NCBI GenBank assembly: GCA_002918705.1
Contig: PQKR01000001.1
Location: 310,001 to 374,000, forward strand
Length of the DNA: 64,000 nucleotides
Direction of reading: 5' to 3'
DNA from: Escherichia sp. ESNIH1
GTDB taxonomy: Bacteria; Pseudomonadota; Gammaproteobacteria; Enterobacterales; Enterobacteriaceae
Both the position numbers and the translations under genes were made by a program. The notes under the pieces are model-generated. The model had not been told where the DNA came from. It searched no databases and worked only from the letters and a program-made list of their open reading frames with translations. Below are positions 1-7,884 of the stretch, one piece after another (the first letter of the stretch is position 1; each line of letters starts with the position of its first letter).

Positions 1-156
1 AACCGCCGCGACACGAAAGCTTTCCATTTCATCATCCGGCGCCAGTGTATCTATCCACATATCGAGAACGGCAAGCGCCTGACGGCTGTATTCCAGCGCC
101 TGACCTGCGCTGGTCGTCAGCATGGCAATGGATTCGTTTTGAGTTGGCTTTTTCAT
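1..156 (-). CDS. Unknown satellite-element protein, N-terminal part only
   Basis: The first 52 residues are visible (it begins [13 protein letters not shown]) and the frame is still open at the window edge. The ATG overlaps the stop of the recombinase-like gene in an ATGA arrangement (stop 153-155, start 154-156), so it is probably translationally coupled to it. The visible part is polar and acidic towards its end, with no signal peptide or membrane segment. I recognise the opening as typical of short hypothetical proteins of enterobacterial P4-like islands but cannot give a function. Confidence 0.7.
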   Translation of the reverse strand, partial: MKKPTQNESIAMLTTSAGQALEYSRQALAVLDMWIDTLAPDDEMESFRVAAV

Positions 157-1028
157 GCGTTCACCTCCATAGCGAGGCGTGTCTGGATAGCCGCGGCCTT
201 GCTCCCCAGCTGGAGATAAGTCCGGGTGATTGCCGGGTTACTGTGCCCGAGCATTTCAGAGGCGACCAGCAAACCCTGCTCGCCGCCGGCGGACATGAGA
301 TTAAAGGCGGCAATTTTGCGGCTGGAATAGGCGCTCAGGCGCAGACGCGTGTTTACTATGCGGGTAAACCACACCATTACGTTGTGTAGTTTCTTCCAGA
401 TCGTCTGGCGGCTCACGCTACCTTCCAGAGACTGGCAACGGTTACTTTCAATCTGGCTGCGGGAAAATACCAGGTCGTCGCCGATAAGATTGCGCTCCAT
501 TCGTTCACGCAGTCGTTTGATGATACCCGGCGGCAGCTGTTTGGTATCGTGCTTAACCTCAGCCTTTGCCACCAGCTCAAACACGATCGCCTGTTCTGCT
601 TCTGTCATGCCGGCGGCCAGCTCGTCGCAGCTCACGCTATCCCAGTGCATGTACGCGATGTGATCACCCGCAAGGCGTGCCGCGTCCTTGCGCTGCTGAC
701 GCACAATCTCGATCCCTTTGCGGGTTGCCCTGGCTTCTGCAGCTTTGGTCTGTTTCGCAACGATGATGGTCGCAATACCGGTTTCCCAGTTGATGCAGGA
801 GTAACGGAAGTTGCACACGTCGCTGGTACGCCAGCCGGTAACGGTCGCAATATCCCACCAGAGCAAAACCCAGTCCGGCTGGGTCTGCTGGATGCGTTCG
901 CGCAGCTTGCGCTGTTCATCCCGTTCATAAACGGGGGTCATGGTCCGGGTGCCTTTGGTCGTGGCGGCTTTAACCACGTTGCCGCGCAGCTCGCGGGCTC
1001 TGGCTGTGAGGGTCTGGAGGTTAAACAT
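153..1028 (-). CDS. Tyrosine recombinase-like protein of a P4-like island
   Basis: A 291-residue protein with a tyrosine recombinase C-terminal layout: Arg67 in TGWRTSD, a GH motif at His262 and a terminal tyrosine at Tyr271 (TRTYLQL). The usual His-x-x-Arg box is degenerate: Tyr234 replaces the histidine before Arg237. There is no clear arm-binding N-domain, so it is shorter than a P4 integrase. It may be a diverged recombinase or a DNA-binding regulator built on that fold. The ATG at 1028 follows a strong GGGAGG ribosome site and overlaps the end of the Icd-like gene by 8 nt. The same frame stays open upstream to 1598, through the Ash-like frame, so a longer fused product cannot be excluded. 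Confidence 0.75.
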   Translation of the reverse strand: MFNLQTLTARARELRGNVVKAATTKGTRTMTPVYERDEQRKLRERIQQTQPDWVLLWWDIATVTGWRTSDVCNFRYSCINWETGIATIIVAKQTKAAEARATRKGIEIVRQQRKDAARLAGDHIAYMHWDSVSCDELAAGMTEAEQAIVFELVAKAEVKHDTKQLPPGIIKRLRERMERNLIGDDLVFSRSQIESNRCQSLEGSVSRQTIWKKLHNVMVWFTRIVNTRLRLSAYSSRKIAAFNLMSAGGEQGLLVASEMLGHSNPAITRTYLQLGSKAAAIQTRLAMEVNA

Positions 1029-1266
1029 GGCTGCCTCCCATTTTTGCCACATCCAGCTCAAACGCGCCGCGGCTGTACTGGTAAAGCGTGCATTCAGAGC
1101 GAATTTTGGCGGCAAAGATAAGATCCCAGCGGGAATACCCCTGGCGGGCTTCCTGTTCACTGTCAGCGATAATGCGAATAACGACGGGAGTGCAGTTCTG
1201 ACCTTTCGGCGTACCGAGGAAAAGCCAGGTAAATTTGGGTAGTTTTTGGATCGGGGTAGTAGCCAT
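1021..1266 (-). CDS. Icd-like (host cell division inhibitor-like) small protein
   Basis: An 81-residue protein beginning [20 protein letters not shown]. The N-terminal [12 protein letters not shown] stretch followed by a 'DSEQEAR' segment is what I recognise from proteins annotated as Icd-like in P4-type satellites. Function is inferred from that naming, not demonstrated. The ATG at 1266 has a GGAGG ribosome site 7 nt upstream. The gene is nested in a different frame inside the open frame linking the Ash-like part with the recombinase, and its 3' end overlaps the recombinase start, so the whole block is compactly coupled. Confidence 0.7.
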   Translation of the reverse strand: MATTPIQKLPKFTWLFLGTPKGQNCTPVVIRIIADSEQEARQGYSRWDLIFAAKIRSECTLYQYSRGAFELDVAKMGGSHV

Positions 1267-1598
1267 GTGGCAGCCTCCGTATGCGATGAAATCAATTCAC
1301 CACCGGAAACGCCAATTTCACTGGTGGTGAGCTGTGCAGGGTTGGCGTAACCGGCGCATACGGAAACCGGCGCTTCGTGAGAAGCCCCCACACAGCCCAC
1401 CATAATTCGGGTGCGGTTGTGCTGCGACAATAAAAAAGACGCTGGGCGCGTCTGTGTCGCCGTATGCAAATGCAGGACGCCAATCCCGGCACCAGATTTT
1501 GCTGGTGCAATTAAAGAATACCCTTCACCTGAATCATAAGGCAAGGAGTTTTTGGGGTGAGCGAAGCCCTGCCCACAATGGGCACTTTTTACATTCAT
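1029..1598 (-). CDS. Ash-family-like frame (no stop before the recombinase)
   Basis: Reading from the ATG at 1598, the frame encodes segments I recognise from the P4 Ash family: an '[16 protein letters not shown]' opening, '[19 protein letters not shown]' and '[12 protein letters not shown]'. Ash-like homology seems to fade around residue 110, near 1270, where the Icd-like gene starts in another frame. No stop occurs, so the frame runs on into the recombinase for a potential 481 residues. The end given here is the last base before the recombinase ATG, not a stop codon. Whether a fused protein, a short Ash peptide or no Ash protein is made is open. Confidence 0.5.
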
Positions 1599-1701
1599 GG
1601 CTTTAACCTGTATTGAAAGTTTTAGTGAAATGTCGCGACTTCAGGATGATGAATGTTAGTGAGCGCAACAGCACGCAACAAATTCACGTTGGGAAAAACT
1701 T

Positions 1702-1899
1702 TTAGTTAACCCCGCTTCGTGTTGCCTTGATACGCTGAGTTATCCAGTCATCGATTTCACTTTCAATAAAAGCGATAGCACGTGAACCAATTTTTATAGA
1801 TGAGGGAAACCGTTGCTCAGCCATGAGTCGATAGATCCAAGCCTTGCTATAGCCGGTTCTACGTTGAACTTCCGGTAAACGGATAAGGGATTGAGACAT
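1702..1899 (-). CDS. alpA: AlpA-family phage transcriptional regulator
   Basis: A 65-residue AlpA-type winged helix-turn-helix protein. It opens MSQSLIRLPEVQRRTGYSKA, with the conserved 'RRTGYSKAWIYRLM' recognition segment and a 'FPSSIKIGSRAIAF' wing, the standard pattern for P4 Vis/AlpA proteins. These small proteins control excision and late or integrase gene expression in P4-like elements. The ATG at 1899 is preferred because it follows an AAGAGG ribosome site and gives the family length; the frame extends upstream to 2022 without homology. It lies between the cargo gene and the Ash/Icd block, the usual position in these islands. Confidence 0.85.
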   Translation of the reverse strand: MSQSLIRLPEVQRRTGYSKAWIYRLMAEQRFPSSIKIGSRAIAFIESEIDDWITQRIKATRSGVN

Positions 1900-2066
1900 A
1901 TATACCTCTTGAAGTCTAATGTGGTCTACGAGGTATATTTCAGCAAAAACAGGAAGGTAGTTGTGGAAGTCACGGTAAAACAGTTGGAAGTGGCTCTTAC
2001 CCTGAAATAGAAGTACGGCCATTAGTTTTAGAACCTGTAGATCGTCCTTTTAGAACTTCTTATGAG

Positions 2067-2663
2067 CTATTTGTAAGCGTATGTGCTCAAAGCTTCATCA
2101 ATTAACATAGTCAATGCCTTATCAGTCACATCGATGCCATCGCCATGCTCCAGTATGATTCTTGAGGCACTTCTGGCAACTTCGGATTTATTTAGCTTTT
2201 TACCACGAACATATTTACCTCCTGATTTTTCAAGCGCTATAGCCATCCCTGCAATGAGCTTTAAAGCAGTCTCCTTACCTGCATACTCGCCCCACTCGCT
2301 TGATGTAGGCTGATGTTCTTCGCAGGGTCTATCTTGATCACATCCAAACCAACTATCTGTAGCTGTTATTTCTTTAACAGCCCAAGGCCAAATATCATTG
2401 GAATAAAAATCAGCGCCAGTGATATCTCCACCAGGTGAGCTAGACCATGTTCTTTTGGGGTGTAGTTCTTCTGCGTTTACAGCACTCAAAATTATCCTCA
2501 AGTAGCTGAAAGCAATGTTGTAGATCTCAGGAGCGAATTTAGCTTTCAACTCATCGAAACGAGAACAACTGTACACGCCAGCCATAGCCATTGCAGCCTG
2601 CTCAGCAGTAACAACACGTTGCCGGCGGAGATGATGGGGCATATTGAGGATATTTTCTCGCAT
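2067..2663 (-). CDS. Unknown low-GC cargo gene with an upstream LexA box
   Basis: A 198-residue protein of unknown function. The ATG at 2663 is chosen because it follows a GGAAG ribosome site; a TTG start at 2708 would add 15 residues. No signal peptide, membrane segment or motif that I recognise is present. The N-terminal half is helical with an alanine-rich patch, the middle has a 'WPWAVKEIT' stretch and paired cysteines, and the C-terminal half is charged. AT content is clearly higher than in backbone genes, which suggests recent acquisition. It sits between int and alpA, a cargo position in such islands, and a LexA box (2715-2730) lies 50 bp upstream. That makes SOS induction likely; an anti-phage or damage-response role is only a guess. 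Confidence 0.75.
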   Translation of the reverse strand: MRENILNMPHHLRRQRVVTAEQAAMAMAGVYSCSRFDELKAKFAPEIYNIAFSYLRIILSAVNAEELHPKRTWSSSPGGDITGADFYSNDIWPWAVKEITATDSWFGCDQDRPCEEHQPTSSEWGEYAGKETALKLIAGMAIALEKSGGKYVRGKKLNKSEVARSASRIILEHGDGIDVTDKALTMLIDEALSTYAYK

Positions 2664-2714
2664 AAAACTTCCTGCTAACAAAAATCTACCGAAGTCTACT
2701 ACTGTCAATTAACA

Positions 2715-2730
2715 CTGTCTATATATACAG
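2715..2730. promoter_or_regulatory. LexA (SOS) box upstream of the cargo gene
   Basis: CTGTCTATATATACAG fits the LexA consensus CTGT-N8-ACAG exactly, with the preferred AT-rich spacer. It lies directly after the int stop (2731-2733) and 52 bp upstream of the cargo ATG. On the minus strand a possible promoter (TTGGAA, then TATAGA inside the box) would be covered by bound repressor. No other perfect CTGT-N8-ACAG was noticed in the element. Confidence 0.75.
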
Positions 2731-3945
2731 TTAAACGCTTTTTCCAAATGTTCCATGCACTACATTTCCGCCGTTTTCCAGCGCCTCCATGTAATCGGCG
2801 TACCATTGGAGCATTTCGCGGCGGCCGTCCAGATACTGGGCGTGGTTGTACGTGCCGCGGATCGAGTTTTTATCAACGTGAGCCAGTTGGGTTTCAATCC
2901 AGGCGGTATTATATCCTTGCTCATGGAGAATGGTGCTCATCGTGTGGCGGAAGCCGTGCCCGGTCACCCTTCCGGCATATCCAATTCGACGGATCAGGAC
3001 GTTCATCGCCATTTCGCTCATTGGTTTACTGTGCTGAATCCGACCAGGGAAAATAAACCGATAATTGCCTGTGATGAGGCGTAGCTGTTCTAGGATGACG
3101 ATCGCTTGGTGGGATAAAGGGACGCAGTGAGGGCGTCGCTTTTTCATGCGTGCAGGTGGTACTTCCCATAGACGTTTATCAAAATCAATTTCAGCCCACT
3201 CACCCTGGCGCAGTTCTCCTGGGCGTAATCCGGTAAGAACTTGCAGACGCATCGCCAGCTTCACGACAGAGCTGCCGCTATATGTGTTCAGCGTGCGGAA
3301 GAACTCGGGAAGTTCCTCACTGGCGAGAAAAGCGTAATGCTCCTTCTTATGAGGAGCAAACGCGCTGGCCAGATCCGGGGCCGGGTTATAAACAGCCCTG
3401 CCAGTAACAATTGCGTACCGCCACACCTCACCGCAACGCTGCCTCACCTTCCTCAGCTTTTCGGTCGCGCCTCTCTCATCCAGCTTCGAAAGAACGGCCA
3501 TGAGCTCCATCGGTTTGATATCGGCGATCGGACGCTGCCCGATAATAGGGAAAACATCAGCCTCGAAGGTTTTCATCATCTCTTCGCCGTAGGACTCAGA
3601 CCAGCGGTCTATGCGCTTGGCGTACCACTCGCGCGCGATCGCCTCGAAGGTATTTTCATTGCGGCTCTGCTTCGCCAGCTTATCTTCTTTGCGGACGTCG
3701 CTGGGATTAATGCCACCAGCAACCAGCCTGCGGGCATCATCGCGTTTTAGCCGGGCGTCATTCAGGGTTACATCTGGATAAGTACCCAACGAAATCATTT
3801 TGGCCTTACCATCGAAACGGTAACGGAAACGCCATCCTCTCGATCCGTTCGGTTCGATGAGCAGAGAAAGCCCGTTGCCATCATTCAACGTATAGGACTT
3901 CTCACGCGGCTTAGAACGCCTGATTTCAAGGTCTGTGAGGGGCAT
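2731..3945 (-). CDS. int: P4-family tyrosine integrase
   Basis: A 404-residue integrase that would insert the element site-specifically into glyU. The N-terminal DUF4102-type arm-binding domain (about 1-90; 'LTDLEIRRSKPREKSY', 'DGNGLSLLIEPNGSRGWRF') is typical of P4/CP4 integrases. A core-binding SAM-like domain follows (about 95-185), then the catalytic domain with Arg241 (TGLRPGE), His330-x-x-Arg333 (HGFRH), His356 and nucleophile Tyr366. All catalytic residues are present. The ATG at 3945 gives the family N-terminus MPLTDLEI; 9 upstream in-frame residues lack homology. It is adjacent to and co-oriented with glyU. Confidence 0.93.
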   Translation of the reverse strand: MPLTDLEIRRSKPREKSYTLNDGNGLSLLIEPNGSRGWRFRYRFDGKAKMISLGTYPDVTLNDARLKRDDARRLVAGGINPSDVRKEDKLAKQSRNENTFEAIAREWYAKRIDRWSESYGEEMMKTFEADVFPIIGQRPIADIKPMELMAVLSKLDERGATEKLRKVRQRCGEVWRYAIVTGRAVYNPAPDLASAFAPHKKEHYAFLASEELPEFFRTLNTYSGSSVVKLAMRLQVLTGLRPGELRQGEWAEIDFDKRLWEVPPARMKKRRPHCVPLSHQAIVILEQLRLITGNYRFIFPGRIQHSKPMSEMAMNVLIRRIGYAGRVTGHGFRHTMSTILHEQGYNTAWIETQLAHVDKNSIRGTYNHAQYLDGRREMLQWYADYMEALENGGNVVHGTFGKSV

Positions 3946-4093
3946 TGTGTATAGTTCCAAAGTGTAGAGCACGGGCTATACGCATTACTATACACATGAA
4001 TGTATAGATTTGAGTAGACGTTAGTTTACGTCAAAACACGGAGATATCGGCGGAAGCCTTGTGATTGCTGGGTTTTATTGACTTGAGTAGACG
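3946..4093. promoter_or_regulatory. int upstream region with TGTATAG repeats and TGAGTAGACG direct repeats
   Basis: Between int and glyU the heptamer TGTATAG or its complement occurs at 3948-3954, 3976-3981 (six bases), 3988-3994 and 4001-4007. The last two form a perfect inverted repeat with a 6-nt spacer. A direct repeat TGAGTAGACG occurs at 4011-4020 and 4084-4093. Such clusters suit integrase arm sites or an int operator; which protein binds is unknown. Confidence 0.5.
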
Positions 4094-4109
4094 GTGAGAG
4101 AAGTGTGTT

Positions 4110-4183
4110 TGGAGCGGGCGAAGGGAATCGAACCCTCGTATAGAGCTTGGGAAGCTCTCGTTCTACCATTGAACTACGCCCGC
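4110..4183 (-). tRNA. glyU: tRNA-Gly, anticodon CCC
   Basis: A 74-nt cloverleaf including the encoded CCA end (4110-4112). The acceptor stem is GCGGGCG/CGCCCGC, the anticodon loop reads CTTCCCAAG with anticodon CCC, and the T-loop GGTTCGATTCC is intact. The sequence agrees with E. coli glyU, and ygeR is the neighbour as in E. coli. It serves as the island's integration site and stays functional after insertion. Confidence 0.97.
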
Positions 4184-4200
4184 TTTGAGGTGCGTAAGGC

Positions 4201-4228
4201 ATTATAAACCTTACGCACCGTCTGGCAA
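4201..4228 (-). promoter_or_regulatory. glyU promoter
   Basis: On the minus strand a TTGCCA -35 (4228-4223) is followed after 16 bp by a perfect TATAAT -10 (4206-4201), about 18 bp before the tRNA 5' end. The -10 lies in the loop of an 11-bp perfect inverted repeat (GGTGCGTAAGG 4189-4199 with CCTTACGCACC 4209-4219). That repeat may also act as the 3' hairpin of ygeR transcripts. Confidence 0.65.
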
Positions 4229-4263
4229 GGCGGAAGCACGCTAACCGATGATTAATTAATCAG

Positions 4264-4983
4264 TTAGCACTTCGGCGGGGAGCCCTGCGGCGGCAGATAG
4301 CGGATCGGATCGATGGCGGTGGCGCGGTAGCGCAGCTGGAAGTGCAGCTTCACCGAGTCGGTATCAGAGCTGCCCATCGTGGCAATCTTCTGCCCTATTT
4401 TTACGCTCTGGCCGTTGTTCACCAGCAGCGTGTCGTTGTGGGCATAGGCGGTGATGTAATCCTCACTGTGCTTAATCATGATGAGGTTGCCGTAGCCGCG
4501 CAGCTGGTTGCCGACGTAAACCACCTTCCCTGACCCGGCGGCGTAAATGGGTTGACCGCGTGAGCCTGCAATATCGATGCCCTTGTTACCGCCGTCGGCA
4601 GAAGAGTACGGCAGCACCACGGTGCCGCTTGTCGGCCAACGCCAGCAGCGTTGCCCTACCGGAGGCCAGGAGGCTGGCGGCACGGTGACGACGCGTGAGG
4701 AGGAGCTGCCGCTGCTCTTACCGGAGGATTTTTTACCGGAACCATTCACTCGCAGCCGCTGGCCGATCTCAATGGTATAGGGCGGAGAGATACCGTTAAG
4801 GCGCGCCAGATCCCTGACGCTGGTGCCAGTCAGGCGCGAAATACGCGACAGCGTATCGCCACGTTTAACGACGTAGACATCTTCATCCGATAGCTTGTTC
4901 GATGAACAGGCGGCCAGCAGCATGCCCAGCATCAGACAGATAATAAGGCGAAACGGTTTTCTCATCGGGCATCCTGCGCTCAA
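4264..4983 (-). CDS. ygeR: LysM/M23 lipoprotein, amidase activator ActS (YgeR)
   Basis: A 239-residue outer-membrane lipoprotein of the EnvC/NlpD class that activates periplasmic N-acetylmuramyl-L-alanine amidases. A lipobox (LLAAC, Cys about residue 26) follows a hydrophobic signal. A LysM domain follows ('YVVKRGDTLSRISRLTG', about 37-80), then a Ser/Lys-rich linker, then an M23-type domain (about 110-235; 'DGGNKGIDIAGSRGQPIYA', 'GYGNLIMIKHSEDYITAYAH'). The metal-binding residues of true M23 peptidases are incomplete, as expected for a regulator. The ATG at 4983 gives the MSAG start of E. coli YgeR; an ATG at 4965 is an alternative. It lies next to glyU as in E. coli. Confidence 0.93.
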   Translation of the reverse strand: MSAGCPMRKPFRLIICLMLGMLLAACSSNKLSDEDVYVVKRGDTLSRISRLTGTSVRDLARLNGISPPYTIEIGQRLRVNGSGKKSSGKSSGSSSSRVVTVPPASWPPVGQRCWRWPTSGTVVLPYSSADGGNKGIDIAGSRGQPIYAAGSGKVVYVGNQLRGYGNLIMIKHSEDYITAYAHNDTLLVNNGQSVKIGQKIATMGSSDTDSVKLHFQLRYRATAIDPIRYLPPQGSPPKC

Positions 4984-5080
4984 AACGGATCCTCAGGTAA
5001 TTGTTATGGGGTTGTTTATGATAGCAGTCATCCGGCAGAGGCCAAATTTCTTCACCGCGATTTACATTTCACCAGGATTG

Positions 5081-5158
5081 ATGCCCGGTGGCGCTACGCT
5101 TACCGGGCCTACGATCTGTGCAGTTTTGTAGGCCGGATAAGCGCAGCGCCATCCGGCT
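5081..5158. repeat. REP pair (BIME)
   Basis: Two REP units in inverted orientation at 5081-5112 and 5127-5157, separated by a short linker. Each is a GC-rich imperfect palindrome with the 'GCCGGAT..GGCGC' type core. It lies between the lysS stop and ygeR, downstream of lysS, and may protect or terminate the lysS mRNA end. Confidence 0.8.
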
Positions 5159-5170
5159 TTTTTGCAGGAG

Positions 5171-6688
5171 TTACTTAACCGGACGCATCGCCGGGAAGAG
5201 GATCACGTCGCGGATGGTGTGGCTGTTGGTGAACAGCATCACCATACGGTCGATACCAATCCCCAGCCCCGCCGTCGGCGGCAGGCCGTGCTCCAGCGCG
5301 GTCACGTAGTCTTCGTCAAAGAACATTGCTTCGTCGTCACCGGCCGCTTTCGCATCCACCTGGTCCTGGAAACGCTGAGCCTGATCTTCCGCGTCGTTCA
5401 GCTCGCTGAAGCCGTTGCCGATCTCACGTCCGCCGATAAAGAACTCAAAGCGGTCGGTGATCTCCGGGTTCTCGTCATTACGGCGCGCCAGCGGCGACAC
5501 TTCTGCCGGGTATTCGGTGATGAAGGTCGGCTGGATCAGATGCGCTTCTGCCGTCTCTTCGAAGATCTCGGTCACGATACGACCCAGGCCCCAGCTCTTC
5601 TCAACCTTGAGGCCAAGGCTTTCAGCAATGGCTTTCGCCGCGTCGAAGTTGTCCAGATCCGCCATGTTGGTCTCCGGACGGTACTTCTTGATCGCCTCGC
5701 GCATGGTCAGCTTCTCAAACGGCTTGCCGAAGTCGAAGGTCTCCTCGCCGTAAGGCACCAGAGTGGTGCCCAGAATGTCCTGCGCCAGGGTGCGGAACAG
5801 GGACTCGGTCAGCTCGATCAGGTCTTTATAGTCCGCGTACGCCATGTAGAGTTCCATCATGGTGAACTCAGGGTTATGGCGCACGGAGATGCCTTCGTTA
5901 CGGAAGTTACGGTTGATCTCGAACACGCGGTCAAAACCACCCACCACCAGACGCTTCAGGTACAGCTCCGGCGCGATACGCAGGTACATGTCCAGGTCCA
6001 GGGCATTGTGATGGGTGATGAACGGACGCGCGGAGGCACCGCCAGGGATCACCTGCATCATCGGGGTTTCCACTTCCATAAAGTTGCGGCTGACCATGAA
6101 CTGGCGAATACCGGCCATGATCTGCGAGCGGATCTTGAAGGTCTTGCGGGACTCATCGTTGGAGATGAGATCCAGGTAGCGCTGGCGATAACGCGCCTCC
6201 TGATCCTGCAGGCCGTGGAACTTGTCCGGCAGCGGGCGCAGGGCTTTGGTCAGCAGGCGCAGCTCGGTGCAGTGGATGGAGAGCTCGCCGGTCTTGGTCT
6301 TGAACAGCCTGCCTTTCGCGCCGAGGATGTCGCCCAGGTCCCACTTCTTGAACTGCTCGTTGTAGATGCCTTCCGGCAGGTCGTCGCGGGAGACGTAGAG
6401 CTGAATGCGGCCGCCGACGTCCTGCAGGGTGACGAACGACGCCTTGCCCATGATACGGCGGGTCATCATCCGGCCGGCCACGCTCACTTCCACGTTCAGC
6501 GCTTCCAGCTCGTCGTTCTCTTTCGCATCAAACCCGGCGTGCAGCGCATCGGAGGTGCTGTCGCGGCGGAAGTCGTTCGGGAAGGCAACGCCCTGCTCAC
6601 GCAGCTGCGCCAGCTTCTCGCGGCGGGTTTTTAGTTCGTTATTAAGATCGACCGCCGCGTCAGCGCCCTGTGCTTGTTGTTCAGACAT
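5171..6688 (-). CDS. lysS: Lysyl-tRNA synthetase, class II
   Basis: A 505-residue cytoplasmic enzyme that charges tRNA-Lys, the same length as E. coli LysS. An N-terminal OB-fold anticodon-binding domain (about 60-150) precedes the class II core. Motif 2 reads [20 protein letters not shown] and motif 3 reads '[16 protein letters not shown]' near the C-terminus. The gene starts 9 nt after the prfB stop, the standard prfB-lysS pairing at the distal end of the xerD-dsbC-recJ-prfB-lysS operon. A REP pair follows its stop. Confidence 0.98.
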   Translation of the reverse strand: MSEQQAQGADAAVDLNNELKTRREKLAQLREQGVAFPNDFRRDSTSDALHAGFDAKENDELEALNVEVSVAGRMMTRRIMGKASFVTLQDVGGRIQLYVSRDDLPEGIYNEQFKKWDLGDILGAKGRLFKTKTGELSIHCTELRLLTKALRPLPDKFHGLQDQEARYRQRYLDLISNDESRKTFKIRSQIMAGIRQFMVSRNFMEVETPMMQVIPGGASARPFITHHNALDLDMYLRIAPELYLKRLVVGGFDRVFEINRNFRNEGISVRHNPEFTMMELYMAYADYKDLIELTESLFRTLAQDILGTTLVPYGEETFDFGKPFEKLTMREAIKKYRPETNMADLDNFDAAKAIAESLGLKVEKSWGLGRIVTEIFEETAEAHLIQPTFITEYPAEVSPLARRNDENPEITDRFEFFIGGREIGNGFSELNDAEDQAQRFQDQVDAKAAGDDEAMFFDEDYVTALEHGLPPTAGLGIGIDRMVMLFTNSHTIRDVILFPAMRPVK

Positions 6689-6697
6689 GTTGGTTCC

Positions 6698-7796
6698 TCA
6701 TAGCCCTGCTTTCAAACTTGCTTCAATAAACTGGTCAAGACTGCCGTCCAGCACCGCCTGCGTGTTACGGGTTTCAACCCCGGTGCGCAGATCTTTGATA
6801 CGAGAGTCGTCCAGTACGTAAGAACGGATCTGGCTGCCCCAGCCGATATCAGATTTGTTATCTTCCATCGCCTGCTTCTCAGCATTTTTCTTCTGCATCT
6901 CCAGCTCATAAAGCTTCGCTTTCATCTGCTTCATGGCCTGGTCTTTGTTCTTATGCTGGGAACGGTCGTTCTGGCACTGGGTCACTAACCCGGTCGGAAT
7001 GTGGGTAATACGCACCGCCGATTCCGTACGGTTAACGTGCTGACCGCCCGCGCCGGAGGCACGGTAAACGTCGATACGCAGATCCGCCGGGTTGATTTCG
7101 ATATCGATATCGTCTTCTACTTCCGGATAGACAAACGCCGAGCTGAAGGAGGTGTGACGACGGCCGCCAGAGTCGAACGGACTCTTACGCACCAGGCGGT
7201 GTACGCCGGTTTCGGTACGCAGCCAGCCGTAGGCGTAATCGCCAATGATTTTGATGGTTACCGATTTCAGGCCAGCAACTTCACCTTCGGACTCTTCGAT
7301 AATCTCGGTTTTAAAGCCGCGTGCTTCGGCCCAGCGCAGATACATACGTGTCAGCATGCTGGCCCAGTCCTGCGCTTCCGTCCCGCCGGAGCCCGCCTGG
7401 ATATCCAGGTAGCAGTCAGCGCTGTCGTATTCGCCAGAGAACATGCGGCGGAACTCAAGCTGCGACAGCTTCTCTTCCAGCCCGTCAAGCTCGGCGACGG
7501 CCTCGTTAAAGGTCTCTTCGTCGTCCGCTTCCACGGCCAGCTCTAGCAGCCCAGAGACATCTTCCAGGCCCTGGCGCATCTGATCCAGCGTGTCGACGAT
7601 GGCTTCCAGAGAGGAGCGCTCTTTGCCCAGCGCCTGGGCGCGTTCGGGCTCGTTCCAGACGTCCGGCTGTTCCAGCTCGGCGTTTACTTCTTCAAGACGC
7701 TCTTTCTTGGCATCGTAGTCAAAGATACCCCCTAAGAACGTCTGAGCGCTCTGTGAGGTCCTGAATGCGGTTTTTTACAGGATTGATTTCAAACAT
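6698..7796 (-). CDS. prfB: Peptide chain release factor 2, made by programmed +1 frameshift
   Basis: RF2 terminates translation at UGA and UAA. The full protein is 365 residues, as in E. coli, but needs a +1 shift: codons 1-25 ([12 protein letters not shown]... from ATG 7796) end at an in-frame TGA (7719-7721) and the rest continues in the next frame. The SPF anticodon-mimic ('RKSPFDSGG') and the GGQ motif ('[12 protein letters not shown]') are intact. The residue four before the first Gly of GGQ is Ala (RASGAGGQ), the Ala246 form of most bacteria rather than the less active Thr246 of E. coli K-12. It is followed by lysS after 9 nt and preceded by recJ. Confidence 0.97.
7719..7733 (-). promoter_or_regulatory. 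prfB autoregulatory +1 frameshift site
   Basis: On the minus strand an internal Shine-Dalgarno AGGGGG (7733-7728) lies three bases before the slippery CTT TGA (7724-7719), followed by C. This is the canonical RF2 frameshift cassette: scarce RF2 slows UGA decoding and promotes the shift, restoring RF2. Confidence 0.97.
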
Positions 7797-7884
7797 GGCT
7801 GTATTCTTTTCTGCGCTTGTCAAAATGCGGTTATAAGGGCGGGATCTTAGCGGATTCGCGCCCTTTTTTACAGTGAAAGTGATG

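Larger units (their letters stand above)
1..4112. mobile_element. P4-like satellite/genomic island, int-side end, inserted at glyU
   Basis: An integrative element abuts the 3' end of tRNA-Gly and continues past the left edge. Supporting content: a P4-family tyrosine integrase pointing away from the tRNA, an AlpA-type small HTH protein, overlapping Ash/Icd-like frames, a second recombinase-like gene, and a low-GC cargo gene. The tRNA remains complete, so the attachment core presumably lies in its 3' half and was regenerated on insertion. I found no second copy of the tRNA 3' end in this window, so the distal attachment site must lie outside. No structural phage genes are visible in this part. 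Confidence 0.85.

Noticed and set aside
5162..6634. A 490-codon open frame antisense to lysS
   Set aside because: It mirrors lysS codon structure, lacks a ribosome site and recognisable family, and the opposite strand is a certain gene. The same applies to long antisense frames over gcvP (19504-20583), speA (57880-59553), ubiI (23002-24180) and galP (62058-63230).
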